Positions 44,228 through 52,811 are shown, counted from the stretch's first letter. The stretch is DNA of 64,000 nt from PALSA-1004 sp963829085 (GCA_963829085.1 CAWHHJ010000013.1:1-64000); one strand, 5' to 3'. Numbers and translations: made by a program. Notes: generated by a model not told the origin, from the letters alone.

Positions 44228-44847
44228 CCATGCAGGCATTCACGACACTCAACGCAGTCGCGGCGCCGCTTGATGAGCCGAACATCGATACCAACCAACT
44301 GTGTCCGACACGCTTCAACAAAGTGCCGCGGGGGCCGGCGCATGCGCGCATCCTGTTTCACGATCGTCGCTTCAACGTCGACGGCAGCGAAAAGGAGCAC
44401 CTGCTGAATGTCGAGCCGTATAGCGGCGCGGGCATTCTCGTCGCCGACCGGAATTTTGGCTGCGGCTCTTCGCGCGAGAGCGCCGTTTACGCGCTCTTTG
44501 AGTTCGGCATTCGCTGCGTCATCGCGCCCAGCTTCGGTGACATTTTCGCCAACAACTGCGGCAAAAACGGCTTGCTTCCCGTCGTCCTGCCCGAAGCTAC
44601 AGTAGCCGCGATGCGCGTGCAGTTGCGCACGCATCCGGGCGCGAAGATTACGGTCGATCTGCATACGCAGACCGTCACCGATGCGGCCGGTGAAAGTCAT
44701 AGCTTCGATATTCATCCGGTGCGCAGGAAATGCCTGCTCGAAGGCCTGGATGACGTTGCGCGCACTCAGCAGTATCGCGAACGCGTTGATGCATTCGAGG
44801 CGGACTATCGCGCCGAACGGCCGTGGCTTTACCGCCGGGCATCGTGA
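44224..44847 (+). CDS. leuD: 3-isopropylmalate dehydratase small subunit (LeuD-type)
   Basis: Small swivel-domain subunit that partners the large subunit, 207 residues. It contains NIDTNQLCPTRFNKVPRG, the substrate-binding loop NFGCGSSRESAVYALFEFG, GDIFANNCGKNGLLPVVLPE, and ends YRAERPWLYRRAS. The start at 44224 overlaps the leuC stop (ATGA); the frame is open upstream inside leuC without family sequence. Pairing with the large subunit is certain from context; the substrate is not, for the reasons given there. Confidence 0.9.
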   Translation: MTMQAFTTLNAVAAPLDEPNIDTNQLCPTRFNKVPRGPAHARILFHDRRFNVDGSEKEHLLNVEPYSGAGILVADRNFGCGSSRESAVYALFEFGIRCVIAPSFGDIFANNCGKNGLLPVVLPEATVAAMRVQLRTHPGAKITVDLHTQTVTDAAGESHSFDIHPVRRKCLLEGLDDVARTQQYRERVDAFEADYRAERPWLYRRAS

Positions 44848-44950
44848 TGTAACAAGAAGGTGCGCGATGCTCGACCAAGGCAGAAGGTGTGCGCGCATTC
44901 ATCAAGCGCGACATGCTGGAGGTTGCGACGCGGCAAGATGCGCGCGGCAG

Positions 44951-45019
44951 AGAAAAAGATTCTAAGCGGAGCGCGATCGCAGGCGTTATTCGCCGCTCGA
45001 TCTTGCTGCGCTCGCTTAG
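44951..45019 (-). terminator. Nested stem-loop terminator between leuD and a Bug gene
   Basis: A long imperfect hairpin: CTAAGC-G-GAGCGC (44962-44974) pairs with GCGCTCGCTTAG (45008-45019), with one bulged G; inside, GATCG (44975-44979) pairs with CGATC (44998-45002) and GCG with CGC. On the minus strand a TTTTT follows within about five bases, making it a likely terminator for the Bug genes; it could also stop the converging leuCD transcript. Confidence 0.55.
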
Positions 45020-45022
45020 TCC

Positions 45023-45985
45023 CTATTCCACTTTGATACCGGTATCGCGGATGACCTTGCCCCAGCGCGCGATGTCATCACGTATCAGTTTCGCAAACTG
45101 CTCGGGCGTGCTTTCATACGTTTCGCCGCCGAAGCTGGCGAACTGATCGCGTACGGACTTCAATCGCAGCGCCTGATTGAGCGAACCATTCATTTGCATG
45201 ACGATTGCGCGCGGTGTGGCGGCAGGGAAGATAAGTCCGGTGTAGGTCGTAGCATCGAAACCGGGCACGCCGGCTTCGTCCAGCGTCGGCGTTTCCGGCA
45301 GCGCAGCGGCGCGCTTTTTGGTCGTCACGGCGAGCGCGCGCACTTTACCCGAGCGTATAAACGTCATTGCCGAAGTCATCTGGTCGAAGTGCAGATCGAC
45401 CTGCCCGCTGATGATATCGATCATGGCGGGTCCGCTCCCCTTGTATGGCACATGGGTGAGCTTGGTGCCGGTGACGATCTGAAACAACTCACCGACGAGT
45501 TGGTTGGTCGTGCCGTTTCCGGCCGATGCCATCTTGAGCGCGCCCGGCCGCGACTTCGCGAGCGCTATGAACGCTTTCACCGATTGCGCCTGCAGCGACG
45601 GCGATACTATGAGCACTTGCGGCACATTCGAAACTAGTCCGATCGGCGCGAGCTGCGTTACCGGATCGTACGGCAGATTGGGGAAGAATGAAGGAGCGAT
45701 GGTGATGGGTCCCGGCGAAGCGAGCACCATCGTATAGCCGGTGGGCGCTGCCTTTGCAGTAAGGTCAAGCCCGATAACCCCGCCCGCGCCGCCGCGGTTA
45801 TCAAGGACGAGTTGCTGATGCAGGATGTCAGTGAGTGCCGCGCCGACGATGCGAGCGGTGATGTCGACGTTGCCGCCGGGCGGGAACGGCACGATGAGAC
45901 GAATCGGTTTATCGGGATAAGCTGCCTGCGCACTGAACACGATGCAGCAAGCGCAGATGATCGTCGCCGATGCGACTCGTGACAT
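45023..45985 (-). CDS. Tripartite tricarboxylate transporter binding protein (Bug/TctC family)
   Basis: A 320-residue periplasmic binding protein. Signal peptide (MSRVASATIICACCIVF, ending AQA), then AYPDKPIRLIVPFPPGGNVD, LDNRGGAGGVIGLDLTAKAA, GNGTTNQLVGELFQIVTGTK and HVPYKGSGPAMIDIISGQVD. It ends with the usual STPEQFAKLIRDDIARWGKV. Its stop is followed by a nested hairpin. It lies 3 bases after the neighbouring Bug gene and closely resembles it, suggesting a tandem duplication. It could serve the TctBA permease encoded 7 kb away on the other strand. Confidence 0.9.
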   Translation of the reverse strand: MSRVASATIICACCIVFSAQAAYPDKPIRLIVPFPPGGNVDITARIVGAALTDILHQQLVLDNRGGAGGVIGLDLTAKAAPTGYTMVLASPGPITIAPSFFPNLPYDPVTQLAPIGLVSNVPQVLIVSPSLQAQSVKAFIALAKSRPGALKMASAGNGTTNQLVGELFQIVTGTKLTHVPYKGSGPAMIDIISGQVDLHFDQMTSAMTFIRSGKVRALAVTTKKRAAALPETPTLDEAGVPGFDATTYTGLIFPAATPRAIVMQMNGSLNQALRLKSVRDQFASFGGETYESTPEQFAKLIRDDIARWGKVIRDTGIKVE

Positions 45986-45988
45986 GCT

Positions 45989-46954
45989 TTACTCCAGCTT
46001 GATATTCGCGTCGCGGATCACCTTCGTCCACTTCGCGATCTCGACGCGCAGTGTGCGCATGAATTCGTCGGGCGAGCTTTCGAGCACATCCGCGCCTATG
46101 CGTGCGAAGTTATCGCGGGTCGAGGGCTGGTGCAGTGTCTTGATGAGAGCTGCGTGTACCTTGGCCACGATGTCCGGCGGCGTCGCGGCAGGCAACATGA
46201 TGCCGGTCGTCGTGCTGGCGTCGAAACCGCGCAGCCCCGATTCGTCGAGCGTAGGCACGGCGGGGAGGGTGCCGGCGCGCTTCAACGTAGTCACCGCGAG
46301 CGCGTGCAGCCGGCCGCCCTGTATGTATCCGATGGAAGACGAGAGCTGATCGAAGAGCAGATCGACTTGCCCGCCCATCAGATCGACCAGCGCGGGTCCG
46401 CTGCCCTTGTAGGGCACATGAATGAACTTTGTCCCCGTCACGCTTTGAAATAACTCACCGGTGAGATGATTGGACGTGCCGGTGCCGGATGACGACATGG
46501 TGATGCGGCCGGGACGCGCTTTCGCAAGGCCGATGAAATCGCTGACCGTCTTCACGGGCATTGCCGGGTGCACGACGATCACCAGGGGAACAATCGATAC
46601 GAGCGAGGTCGCAGCGAAATCTTTAACCGGATCGAAGCCGACTTGCGGATATAAAGCGGGTGCGGTCGCCAGCGTGCCGGTCGACCCCATCAGTAAAGTG
46701 TAGCCGTCGGGTGCAGCCTTCGCCGCAAGCTCAGTGCCGATCGTGCCGCCGGCGCCGCCGCGATTGTCGATGACAACTTGCACGCCGAGCGCTTGCGAGA
46801 GTCCCGGCGCTATCGTGCGCGCGGTGATGTCGATATTGCCGCCGGGCACATACGGCACCACGATGCGGATTGGGCGATCCGGATAAGCTGCGTGAGCGGC
46901 GCTCATGAATGTCCAGAGCCCGTACGCCAGAAGGCACAATATCGATCGATGCAT
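45989..46954 (-). CDS. Tripartite tricarboxylate transporter binding protein (Bug/TctC family)
   Basis: A 321-residue Bug protein, similar to its neighbour. From ATG 46954 a signal peptide (MHRSILCLLAYGLWTFM, ending AAHA) precedes YPDRPIRIVVPYVPGGNIDI, DNRGGAGGTIGTELAAKAAP, SSGTGTSNHLTGELFQSVTG and HVPYKGSGPALVDLMGGQVD. The frame is open 25 codons upstream, but AGGAG lies just before 46954 and the signal peptide begins there. The pair forms one short operon divergent from the polysaccharide-deacetylase gene. Ligand unknown; the near-identical motif set suggests related carboxylates. Confidence 0.9.
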   Translation of the reverse strand: MHRSILCLLAYGLWTFMSAAHAAYPDRPIRIVVPYVPGGNIDITARTIAPGLSQALGVQVVIDNRGGAGGTIGTELAAKAAPDGYTLLMGSTGTLATAPALYPQVGFDPVKDFAATSLVSIVPLVIVVHPAMPVKTVSDFIGLAKARPGRITMSSSGTGTSNHLTGELFQSVTGTKFIHVPYKGSGPALVDLMGGQVDLLFDQLSSSIGYIQGGRLHALAVTTLKRAGTLPAVPTLDESGLRGFDASTTTGIMLPAATPPDIVAKVHAALIKTLHQPSTRDNFARIGADVLESSPDEFMRTLRVEIAKWTKVIRDANIKLE

Positions 46955-47119
46955 CGCTCCTCCGTGCACGCGGATCGACGTCCGCGCGTCATGATCACAT
47001 GCGTGCGCATGGTAGCAGAGGACCGACACAAATCGTAGCGCCTGGCACCCTGCGGGTTTGCATACGCATAGTCAGCCGCGGAAATCGTATCGCACACAAT
47101 TCGCGGCTTCGAATGTCTT

Positions 47120-47125
47120 TATAAT
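47120..47125 (+). promoter_or_regulatory. Consensus -10 overlapping the deacetylase start codon
   Basis: TATAAT at 47120-47125 overlaps the first possible ATG (47124). If it is a working -10, transcription would begin near 47132-47133, exactly at the second ATG (47133), giving a leaderless mRNA. No good -35 was found, so this is tentative. Confidence 0.3.
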
Positions 47126-48014
47126 GCGCGACATGATTCCTTCACAGCGTCTGGCCTACTCGGCGATTGTCGATCGCGCTCCTCTGAAATTGCCGCGCCG
47201 CGTGCGCCTGGTCGTGTGGCCGATCGTCAATGTGGAAGTCTGGGATATCGGCCGCGCGATGCCGCGCCAGGCGCTGCCGCCGCCAACCGGCGTAACGCAG
47301 CTGCCCGACGTTCCGCACTGGGCCTGGCATGAGTACGGCAATCGCGTTGGGTTCTGGCGATTGAAGGACGCGCTCGATCGCCATCGCATTACGCCGTCAC
47401 TTTCGGTGAATGCCCGCGTGTGCGAAGACTATCCGCGCATTGCCGAGGCGGCGCGCGACGGTGGCTGGGAGTTCATGGGCCATTCGTACGATCAGCGCCC
47501 GATACATCTCGAGCCCGACCAGCGCGCAACCATACGCAAGGCAGTGAAAGTCATCAAGCAGTTCACCGGCAAGCAGCCGGTCGGCTGGCTTGGACCGGGG
47601 TTCACGCAGACGCTCGATACGCCGGAGAACCTCGCGGAAGCTGGCATCAAATACATCTGCGATTGGCCGGTCGATGACGAGCCGTGCGAGATTCAGACCA
47701 AAAAAGGGCCGCTGCTGACGCTGCCGTACAGCATCGAGCTCAACGACATTGCGATGATGATCGTGCAGCACCATCCGGCCCGGGAGTTTGTCACACGGTG
47801 CATGGATTACTTCGAGCGGCTCTACGCGGAGTCAAAATCGCGCGCGAAAATCATGTCGATCGCCGTTCATCCTTATATTTCCGGCACGCCGTATCGCATC
47901 AAATATCTCGAGCAGGTGCTTGCGGCATTGAAGAAGAAGCCGGGCGTTGTGTTCTGGACCGGCGAGCAGATCATGGACTGGTACGAGTCGACTCGTAAGA
48001 GCGGCAAGCGCTAA
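47124..48014 (+). CDS. Polysaccharide deacetylase (NodB-fold) family protein
   Basis: About 296 residues of the carbohydrate esterase 4 / PuuE-like superfamily. No signal peptide, so probably cytoplasmic. Blocks: RRVRLVVWPIVNVEVWDIG at the first strand, WEFMGHSYDQRPIHLE with the conserved His, GKQPVGWLGPGFTQTLDTPE, and IAVHPYISGTPYRIKYLEQV near the C-terminus. The TFDDG Asp-Asp pair of true sugar deacetylases is absent; PuuE/allantoinase-like relatives that act on small cyclic amides also lack it. Start could be 47124 or 47133. It is 11 bases before the TauD-like gene on the same strand and divergent from Bug genes. Function in a small-molecule degradation route is inferred. Confidence 0.8.
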   Translation: MRDMIPSQRLAYSAIVDRAPLKLPRRVRLVVWPIVNVEVWDIGRAMPRQALPPPTGVTQLPDVPHWAWHEYGNRVGFWRLKDALDRHRITPSLSVNARVCEDYPRIAEAARDGGWEFMGHSYDQRPIHLEPDQRATIRKAVKVIKQFTGKQPVGWLGPGFTQTLDTPENLAEAGIKYICDWPVDDEPCEIQTKKGPLLTLPYSIELNDIAMMIVQHHPAREFVTRCMDYFERLYAESKSRAKIMSIAVHPYISGTPYRIKYLEQVLAALKKKPGVVFWTGEQIMDWYESTRKSGKR

Positions 48015-48025
48015 ATACCCCGCGG

Positions 48026-48985
48026 ATGTTACATACAGATAATCAAGTGCAGCTCGAAACACATACAGCCGAAGGTCGTAGCGGCCGGGCGATTCAAGTC
48101 ACGGCGACCGGCGCGCCGTTGGGCGCGGAAGTCATGTGTGGCGACATCCGCACGCTGTCCGATGCAGCGGTTGCGGCGCTGCGCAGTGCATGGCTCGAAA
48201 ATCTGGTCGTCATGATTCGCGGACAGAAACTCAGCGATGATGACCTCATCGCGTTCGGGCAGCGTCTGGGCGATCTCGACACGGCACCGCTCGCGAAGAC
48301 CGGCAAGGAAAAAGCGCGCGCGCATCCGGAAATCATTGTCGTCTCGAATGTAATCGAAAACGGTCAGGCAATCGGCGTGCTCAGAGACGCCGAGGTGGTA
48401 TGGCACTCAGACAATTCGTATCGTGACCAGCCGCTTTCCTTCAGTGCGCTCTACGCGCTCGAAGTGCCCGTGTCGGGCGGCAATACCGGCTTTGCCAACA
48501 TGTATCGCGCGCTCGAGACGCTGCCCACGGAACTGCGCAGCCGCATCGAGGGACTCACCATCAAGCATGACATGACGTACAACAGCGCCGGTGACTTGCG
48601 TGAGGGTTTCTCGCCGGTCAGCGATGTGCGCGATGCGCCAGGGCCGAAACATCCCATCGTCCGCACGCATGTCGAAACCGGTTTCAACGCGCTCTATCTC
48701 GGCCGGCGGCCGAACGCGTACATTGATGGACTCAGCGTCGATGAGTCAGAGCGCCTGCTGAACGCCTTATGGGCGCATGCGACGCAGCCCGCGCTGACCT
48801 GGCATCATCAGTGGCGCGCTGGTGATATCGTCATTTGGGACAACCGCTGCGTCATGCATCGCCGTCAGCCATTCGATGCGGGCGCAAGACGTGTGATGCA
48901 TCGCATACAAGGCAAAGGCGACAAGCCCTTGCTCCGCACGGATGCAAAGCAAGGTTCGCATCCACGCGCGTTGTCAATGCAATAG
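48026..48985 (+). CDS. TauD/TfdA-family 2-oxoglutarate- and Fe(II)-dependent dioxygenase
   Basis: A 319-residue member of the taurine/2,4-D dioxygenase family, which hydroxylates an organic substrate using 2-oxoglutarate, O2 and Fe(II). The iron triad is visible: His127 and Asp129 in VVWHSDNSYRD, and His278 in WDNRCVMHRR, followed by the Arg-containing RRVMHRIQ that contacts 2-oxoglutarate. The N-terminal LVVMIRGQKLSDDDLIAFGQ is also typical. It is 11 bases downstream of the deacetylase-family gene, so they are probably co-transcribed. Substrate unknown; sulfonates, phenoxyacids and other carboxylates are all within the family. Confidence 0.9.
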   Translation: MLHTDNQVQLETHTAEGRSGRAIQVTATGAPLGAEVMCGDIRTLSDAAVAALRSAWLENLVVMIRGQKLSDDDLIAFGQRLGDLDTAPLAKTGKEKARAHPEIIVVSNVIENGQAIGVLRDAEVVWHSDNSYRDQPLSFSALYALEVPVSGGNTGFANMYRALETLPTELRSRIEGLTIKHDMTYNSAGDLREGFSPVSDVRDAPGPKHPIVRTHVETGFNALYLGRRPNAYIDGLSVDESERLLNALWAHATQPALTWHHQWRAGDIVIWDNRCVMHRRQPFDAGARRVMHRIQGKGDKPLLRTDAKQGSHPRALSMQ

Positions 48986-48997
48986 TCGGTTACTCCA

Positions 48998-49016
48998 TCG
49001 TCGGCGCAGCCGACGA
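48998..49016. terminator. Short hairpin between converging TauD-like and cupin genes
   Basis: TCGTCGGC (48998-49005), loop GCA, GCCGACGA (49009-49016): perfect 8-base stem between two converging genes. No T-tract on either side, so a bidirectional end signal is possible but weak. Confidence 0.4.
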
Positions 49017-49022
49017 ATCGGC

Positions 49023-49502
49023 TCAGCTTTCTTTCACGTCATCAAACTTGACGGTGTGGCGCTTGCCGTCAAACTTATACGCGCGTGTGCGGCTGCGCGG
49101 ATATTCTGAAATGTCGATAGCCTTGCGAGTGCCGCCGAGCAGGTAGATCAGTTCCTCGTCGTATGGATTCGACATCGTGTGCGGCTCGGACTTCGCCGTG
49201 AAGCCCATGAAGTCGCCGGCCGCGACTTCAACTTTACTCGAGCCAATCTCCGCGATACCGCGACCCGACAGGATGTACATGAACTCTTCATCGCAGTAAT
49301 GGGTGTGATACTCGGTCGTTTCGTCGCCGGGTTTGACGTGCACCAGATGAACTCCGAGATCAGTCATGCCAACCGCATCGCCTAGCGATTTAGTCTGGCG
49401 AACCGCGCGTGAATTGAGCGGATGCACACGGCGCATTTCCGGCATGGCAGCGATAGCGGCTGCTTTGATTAAAGCGGAAGGTGCATTCGTGTGTTTGGCC
49501 AT
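49023..49502 (-). CDS. Cupin-domain protein
   Basis: A 159-residue single-cupin protein from the ATG at 49502 (MAKHTNAPSALIKAAAI). The cupin metal motifs are present: EYHTHYCDEEFMYILSGRG (motif 1, His, His, Glu) and AGDFMGFTAKSEPHTMSNP (motif 2, distal His). It may be an isomerase, dioxygenase or sensor; nothing fixes the substrate. It lies 37 bases downstream of the 2-oxoacid dehydrogenase E2 gene on the same strand. Confidence 0.85.
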   Translation of the reverse strand: MAKHTNAPSALIKAAAIAAMPEMRRVHPLNSRAVRQTKSLGDAVGMTDLGVHLVHVKPGDETTEYHTHYCDEEFMYILSGRGIAEIGSSKVEVAAGDFMGFTAKSEPHTMSNPYDEELIYLLGGTRKAIDISEYPRSRTRAYKFDGKRHTVKFDDVKES

Positions 49503-49539
49503 CGTTATCTCCCGCGCCGCACCGGCGCATTCACATTCG

Positions 49540-50640
49540 CTATTTCGCTGATTGCAGATCAGCAATCATCGCTGCCATGAAACGTCCCGCTTCACCGCCG
49601 GTGACCGCCCGGTGATCGAACGTCACGGACAGCGGCAACATGCGGTGTATCGCTGGCGTGTCGCCGACCGCGACGACTTCGCGCAATAAGCGGCCTGCGC
49701 CGACGATCGCGACGGTCGGCGGCAGCACGATCGGCGAAGCGTAACGTCCGGCGATCGTGCCGAAGTTCGAAAGGGTGATCGTGTTCGCGCGCAGATCCTC
49801 CGGCGGCACCTTGCGTTCGCGCGTGTCCTGGACGAGCTTTGCGAGCGCAGACTTGAGATCTTCTGCCGATCGCTTTTCGACATTTCTCAGCACGGGGACC
49901 AGCAGCCCGTCAGCTGTATCGACGGCGATGCCGACGTCGACTTGCTTGAGCAGGCGGCGACCCGGGGCCTGGCTGTCATACCAGGCATTGAGCGATGGCT
50001 CGGCCGCGCAGGCGGCGACGAGCGCGCGCACGAGCCGCAGCATGATGCTTGTGCCGGCAGGCCACGCGTCGATGTCCGCATCGTCCATGATCGTGGCCGA
50101 CGCAACTTCGGCGTGCGCCAGCGTCATGCTCTGCGCCATCACCTTACGCACGCCGCGCAGCACCTCCTGCGGGCCGATCGCCGCAAGTATGCGCGCGGCG
50201 CGCTGAACGTCAGTGATGGTGATGAGTCCGTCGGTACCGGTGGGTGTGACCATCGCGAGATCGACGTTAAGCTTGCGGGCGAGGGCGCGGACAGCAGGCG
50301 TTGCTCTTATCCCGTGCGCTAATGGAGTCGAGGCGGGCGGTGCGTCGCTGATGACATTCTGGCCGACCGCCACTGTGCCAACGACGGTGCCGGTGTCGGC
50401 GTCGTCGCCGCCTTCGAATGCTACGAGAGGTTGCCCAACGCGCGCGACATCGCGCTCATTGCCATATAACTTCATCACCTTACCAGCGTAAGGTGAAGGA
50501 ATGTCTACGATGGCCTTGGCGGTCTCCACCGATGCAAGCGGCTGATCCACCGCGACCGTATCACCCGCCTTGACGTGCCAGGTGACGATCTCGGCTTCCT
50601 GCAGGCCCTCGCCCAGGTCGGGCAGCTTGAAGATTTTCAT
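49540..50640 (-). CDS. 2-oxoacid dehydrogenase complex E2 (dihydrolipoamide acyltransferase)
   Basis: Core acyltransferase, 366 residues. An N-terminal lipoyl domain carries the modified Lys42 in VETAKAIVDIP; a linker leads to the peripheral-subunit-binding domain (ATPAVRALARKLNVDL), and the catalytic domain ends with DHRAVTGGEAGRF (His343). The single lipoyl domain and sequence style resemble branched-chain or acetoin-type complexes as much as pyruvate dehydrogenase. Downstream of E1beta (46-base gap) in the order E1alpha-E1beta-E2. No E3 (lipoamide dehydrogenase) is present, so it must be shared from elsewhere. Confidence 0.9.
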   Translation of the reverse strand: MKIFKLPDLGEGLQEAEIVTWHVKAGDTVAVDQPLASVETAKAIVDIPSPYAGKVMKLYGNERDVARVGQPLVAFEGGDDADTGTVVGTVAVGQNVISDAPPASTPLAHGIRATPAVRALARKLNVDLAMVTPTGTDGLITITDVQRAARILAAIGPQEVLRGVRKVMAQSMTLAHAEVASATIMDDADIDAWPAGTSIMLRLVRALVAACAAEPSLNAWYDSQAPGRRLLKQVDVGIAVDTADGLLVPVLRNVEKRSAEDLKSALAKLVQDTRERKVPPEDLRANTITLSNFGTIAGRYASPIVLPPTVAIVGAGRLLREVVAVGDTPAIHRMLPLSVTFDHRAVTGGEAGRFMAAMIADLQSAK

Positions 50641-50686
50641 GGTCGAGTCAGTTCACGCGCAACATCAAGAGCTTCGTCGTTTTATC

Positions 50687-51667
50687 TCAAGCGAATTCGA
50701 GCAGCCGACGGACGGCTGCCGTTATCTGTTGTTTGCTTGGTAGATACCGGTGTTCGAGTCGTGATAACGGTACGACCACATCCGGCGCAGTCACCCGTTC
50801 GACCGGCGCAAGCAGACTCAACAATCCCTGCTCGGCGAGCGTGGCGGCGATCTCCGATGCGACGCCGCAGTGGCGCGGGGCCTCGGTCACGATGATGCAG
50901 CGGCCGGTTCGCGCGACGGAAGCCAGTATGGTGCCGGTGTCGAGCGGCTTCAATGTAGCCACGTCGATGACCTCGGCTGCGATGCCCTGTTCTCCAAGTT
51001 CGTCGGCCACTTGCAATGTTTCGTAGATCATCGCGCCCCAGCTTACCAGCGTCACGTCCGTGCCCTCGCGCAGCGTGAAGCAGGTATCGAGCGCCGCAGA
51101 CTCACCGTTGTCCACGACTTCCTCTTTGAACAAACGGTAGAGGCGTGTCGGCTCCAGGAATATAACGGGATCCGGATCCCGAATTGCGGCAAGCAGGAGC
51201 CCGTAAGCGCGCTTCGGCGATGACGGGTAGACGACCCGTATGCCCGGAATATGCGCGAACATCGCGTCCGGACTCTCGGAGTGATGTTCGGGCGGATGGA
51301 TGCCCGCCCCGCAAGGCGTCCGCAATACCATCGGACAAGTCATGCGCCCGCGCGTGCGATGCCGCATGCGGCCTGCGTGATTGATGATTTGATCGATCAC
51401 CGTGTACGAAAAACCCGAAAACTGAATCTCCGCGACGGGTTTGAGGCCTTCCGCCGCCATGCCTATGCTCATTCCCGCAATAAGATTTTCAGCGAGCGGG
51501 GTATCGATCACCCGCTCAGGGCCAAACTTATCGAGCAGCCCGAGCGTCGCCCGGAATACGCCGCCGTCGCGACCAACGTCCTGGCCCAGCACGACAACTT
51601 CCGGGTCATTGGTCATCGCGCGGGTCAGCGCGAGGTTGACGGCTTCAACCAGCGTTATCTGTGCCAT
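50687..51667 (-). CDS. 2-oxoacid dehydrogenase complex E1 beta subunit
   Basis: A 326-residue transketolase-like pyrimidine-binding subunit. Blocks: ITLVEAVNLALTRAMTNDPE, VVLGQDVGRDGGVFRATLGL, VIDTPLAENLIAGMSIGMAA (with the catalytic Glu), IQFSGFSYTVIDQIINHAGR, and HHSESPDAMFAHIPGIRVVY. The start overlaps the 3' end of the E1alpha gene by 23 bases, so translation is coupled and the two form the alpha2beta2 decarboxylase. Oxidises a 2-oxoacid; the exact acid is not set by sequence, with branched-chain 2-oxoacids or pyruvate most likely. Confidence 0.92.
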   Translation of the reverse strand: MAQITLVEAVNLALTRAMTNDPEVVVLGQDVGRDGGVFRATLGLLDKFGPERVIDTPLAENLIAGMSIGMAAEGLKPVAEIQFSGFSYTVIDQIINHAGRMRHRTRGRMTCPMVLRTPCGAGIHPPEHHSESPDAMFAHIPGIRVVYPSSPKRAYGLLLAAIRDPDPVIFLEPTRLYRLFKEEVVDNGESAALDTCFTLREGTDVTLVSWGAMIYETLQVADELGEQGIAAEVIDVATLKPLDTGTILASVARTGRCIIVTEAPRHCGVASEIAATLAEQGLLSLLAPVERVTAPDVVVPLSRLEHRYLPSKQQITAAVRRLLEFA

Positions 51668-52730
51668 GGCCCGGCTGAACTATTGCATCGCGTTGCGCAG
51701 CGTAGGCCGCCGGAAGGGATGCATAGAGGTGATCGAACATCTGTTCCGGCGATGGCGGCGGCGTGTCGATGTACGCCTGCGCAGCCGCTTGTACGCGCGC
51801 GTTGCATTCTTTGAGCAATTCCTCCTCTTGCGCCTTATCCCATGCACCCTGCGCGCTCAAGTAGTTTCGCAGGCGCAGGATCGGTTCGCGCTTCCACGCC
51901 TCGGCAACATCTTCCGGCGGCCGGTAACGTGACGCGTCATCAGCGGTCGTGTGGTCCGCGAGCCGGTAGGTTACTGCTTCGATCAGCGTGGGGCCGTTGC
52001 CTGCATACGCCTTCGCGAGCGCTTCGCGCATCGCATAGTGCACGGCAATGACGTCATTGCCGTCGACCTGCACGCCTTCAATGCCTGCGGCGATCGCCTT
52101 TTGCGCAAGCGTCTGCGCGGCGCTTTGCGTTTTGCGCGGCACCGATATGGCCCACTGATTGTTGGTAGCGAAGAAGATCACGGGCAACTGCCAGGTGCCG
52201 GCGGCATTGATGCTTTCGTAAAAGTCGCCCTTCGATGTCGCGCCGTCACCGAGCGCGCATACCGCCGCGCGTTGCTGGCGCCGCAGCTTCATGGCGTAGC
52301 CGACGCCGATTGCATGCAGACACTGGGATGCAATCGTTATGCAAATGGGAAAATCGCCGCGCGGGCCGGCAAAGTCACTGCCGCGTTCGTCGCCGCCCCG
52401 GTACAGAAAAAGCTCCTGCATGGTAACGCCGCGCATGATCTGCACACCGTTCTCGCGATAGGTGCACAGAAAGACGTCTTCCGGCGCCATGGCTGCGCCA
52501 ATGCCGGCCTCGATCGCTTCCTTGCCGAGCATCGACGCATAGGTGCCGAGCTGGCCGGTGCGCTGAAGGGCGATCGCTTTCGCATCGTACGTGCGCATGA
52601 GCACCATTGCCTTGTACAACGCTACGAGCGCTGCAGCATCTTGGGCAAAAGCGGGGAGCTCCGCTGCGACCTGGCTCTGTGCATCGAGAAACTGCGAATA
52701 GGGGATTTCGAAACGGGCAGCGATCGTCAC
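51645..52730 (-). CDS. 2-oxoacid dehydrogenase complex E1 alpha subunit
   Basis: A 361-residue ThDP-binding subunit. The cofactor motif GDGATSKGDFYESINAAG starts at residue 161 and ends with NNQWAIS at 190-196; this is the intact GDG-N motif. Other blocks: MVLMRTYDAKAIALQRTGQL, CTYRENGVQIMRGV, and YRLADHTTADDASRYR, which holds the phosphorylation-loop-like region. It is the first gene of the E1alpha-E1beta-E2 operon on the minus strand. Together with the FAH, ThDP and LeuCD genes to the left, it could complete oxidation of a branched 2-oxoacid (inference). Confidence 0.92.
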   Translation of the reverse strand: MTIAARFEIPYSQFLDAQSQVAAELPAFAQDAAALVALYKAMVLMRTYDAKAIALQRTGQLGTYASMLGKEAIEAGIGAAMAPEDVFLCTYRENGVQIMRGVTMQELFLYRGGDERGSDFAGPRGDFPICITIASQCLHAIGVGYAMKLRRQQRAAVCALGDGATSKGDFYESINAAGTWQLPVIFFATNNQWAISVPRKTQSAAQTLAQKAIAAGIEGVQVDGNDVIAVHYAMREALAKAYAGNGPTLIEAVTYRLADHTTADDASRYRPPEDVAEAWKREPILRLRNYLSAQGAWDKAQEEELLKECNARVQAAAQAYIDTPPPSPEQMFDHLYASLPAAYAAQRDAIVQPGHGTDNAG

Positions 52731-52811
52731 GGCAGGTCTTTACGCGGGTTGCAGCATTCTATCGCCAATCGAGTCGCGGGCGTACGCAGTGCAACGTGTC
52801 GCGACAGACCG

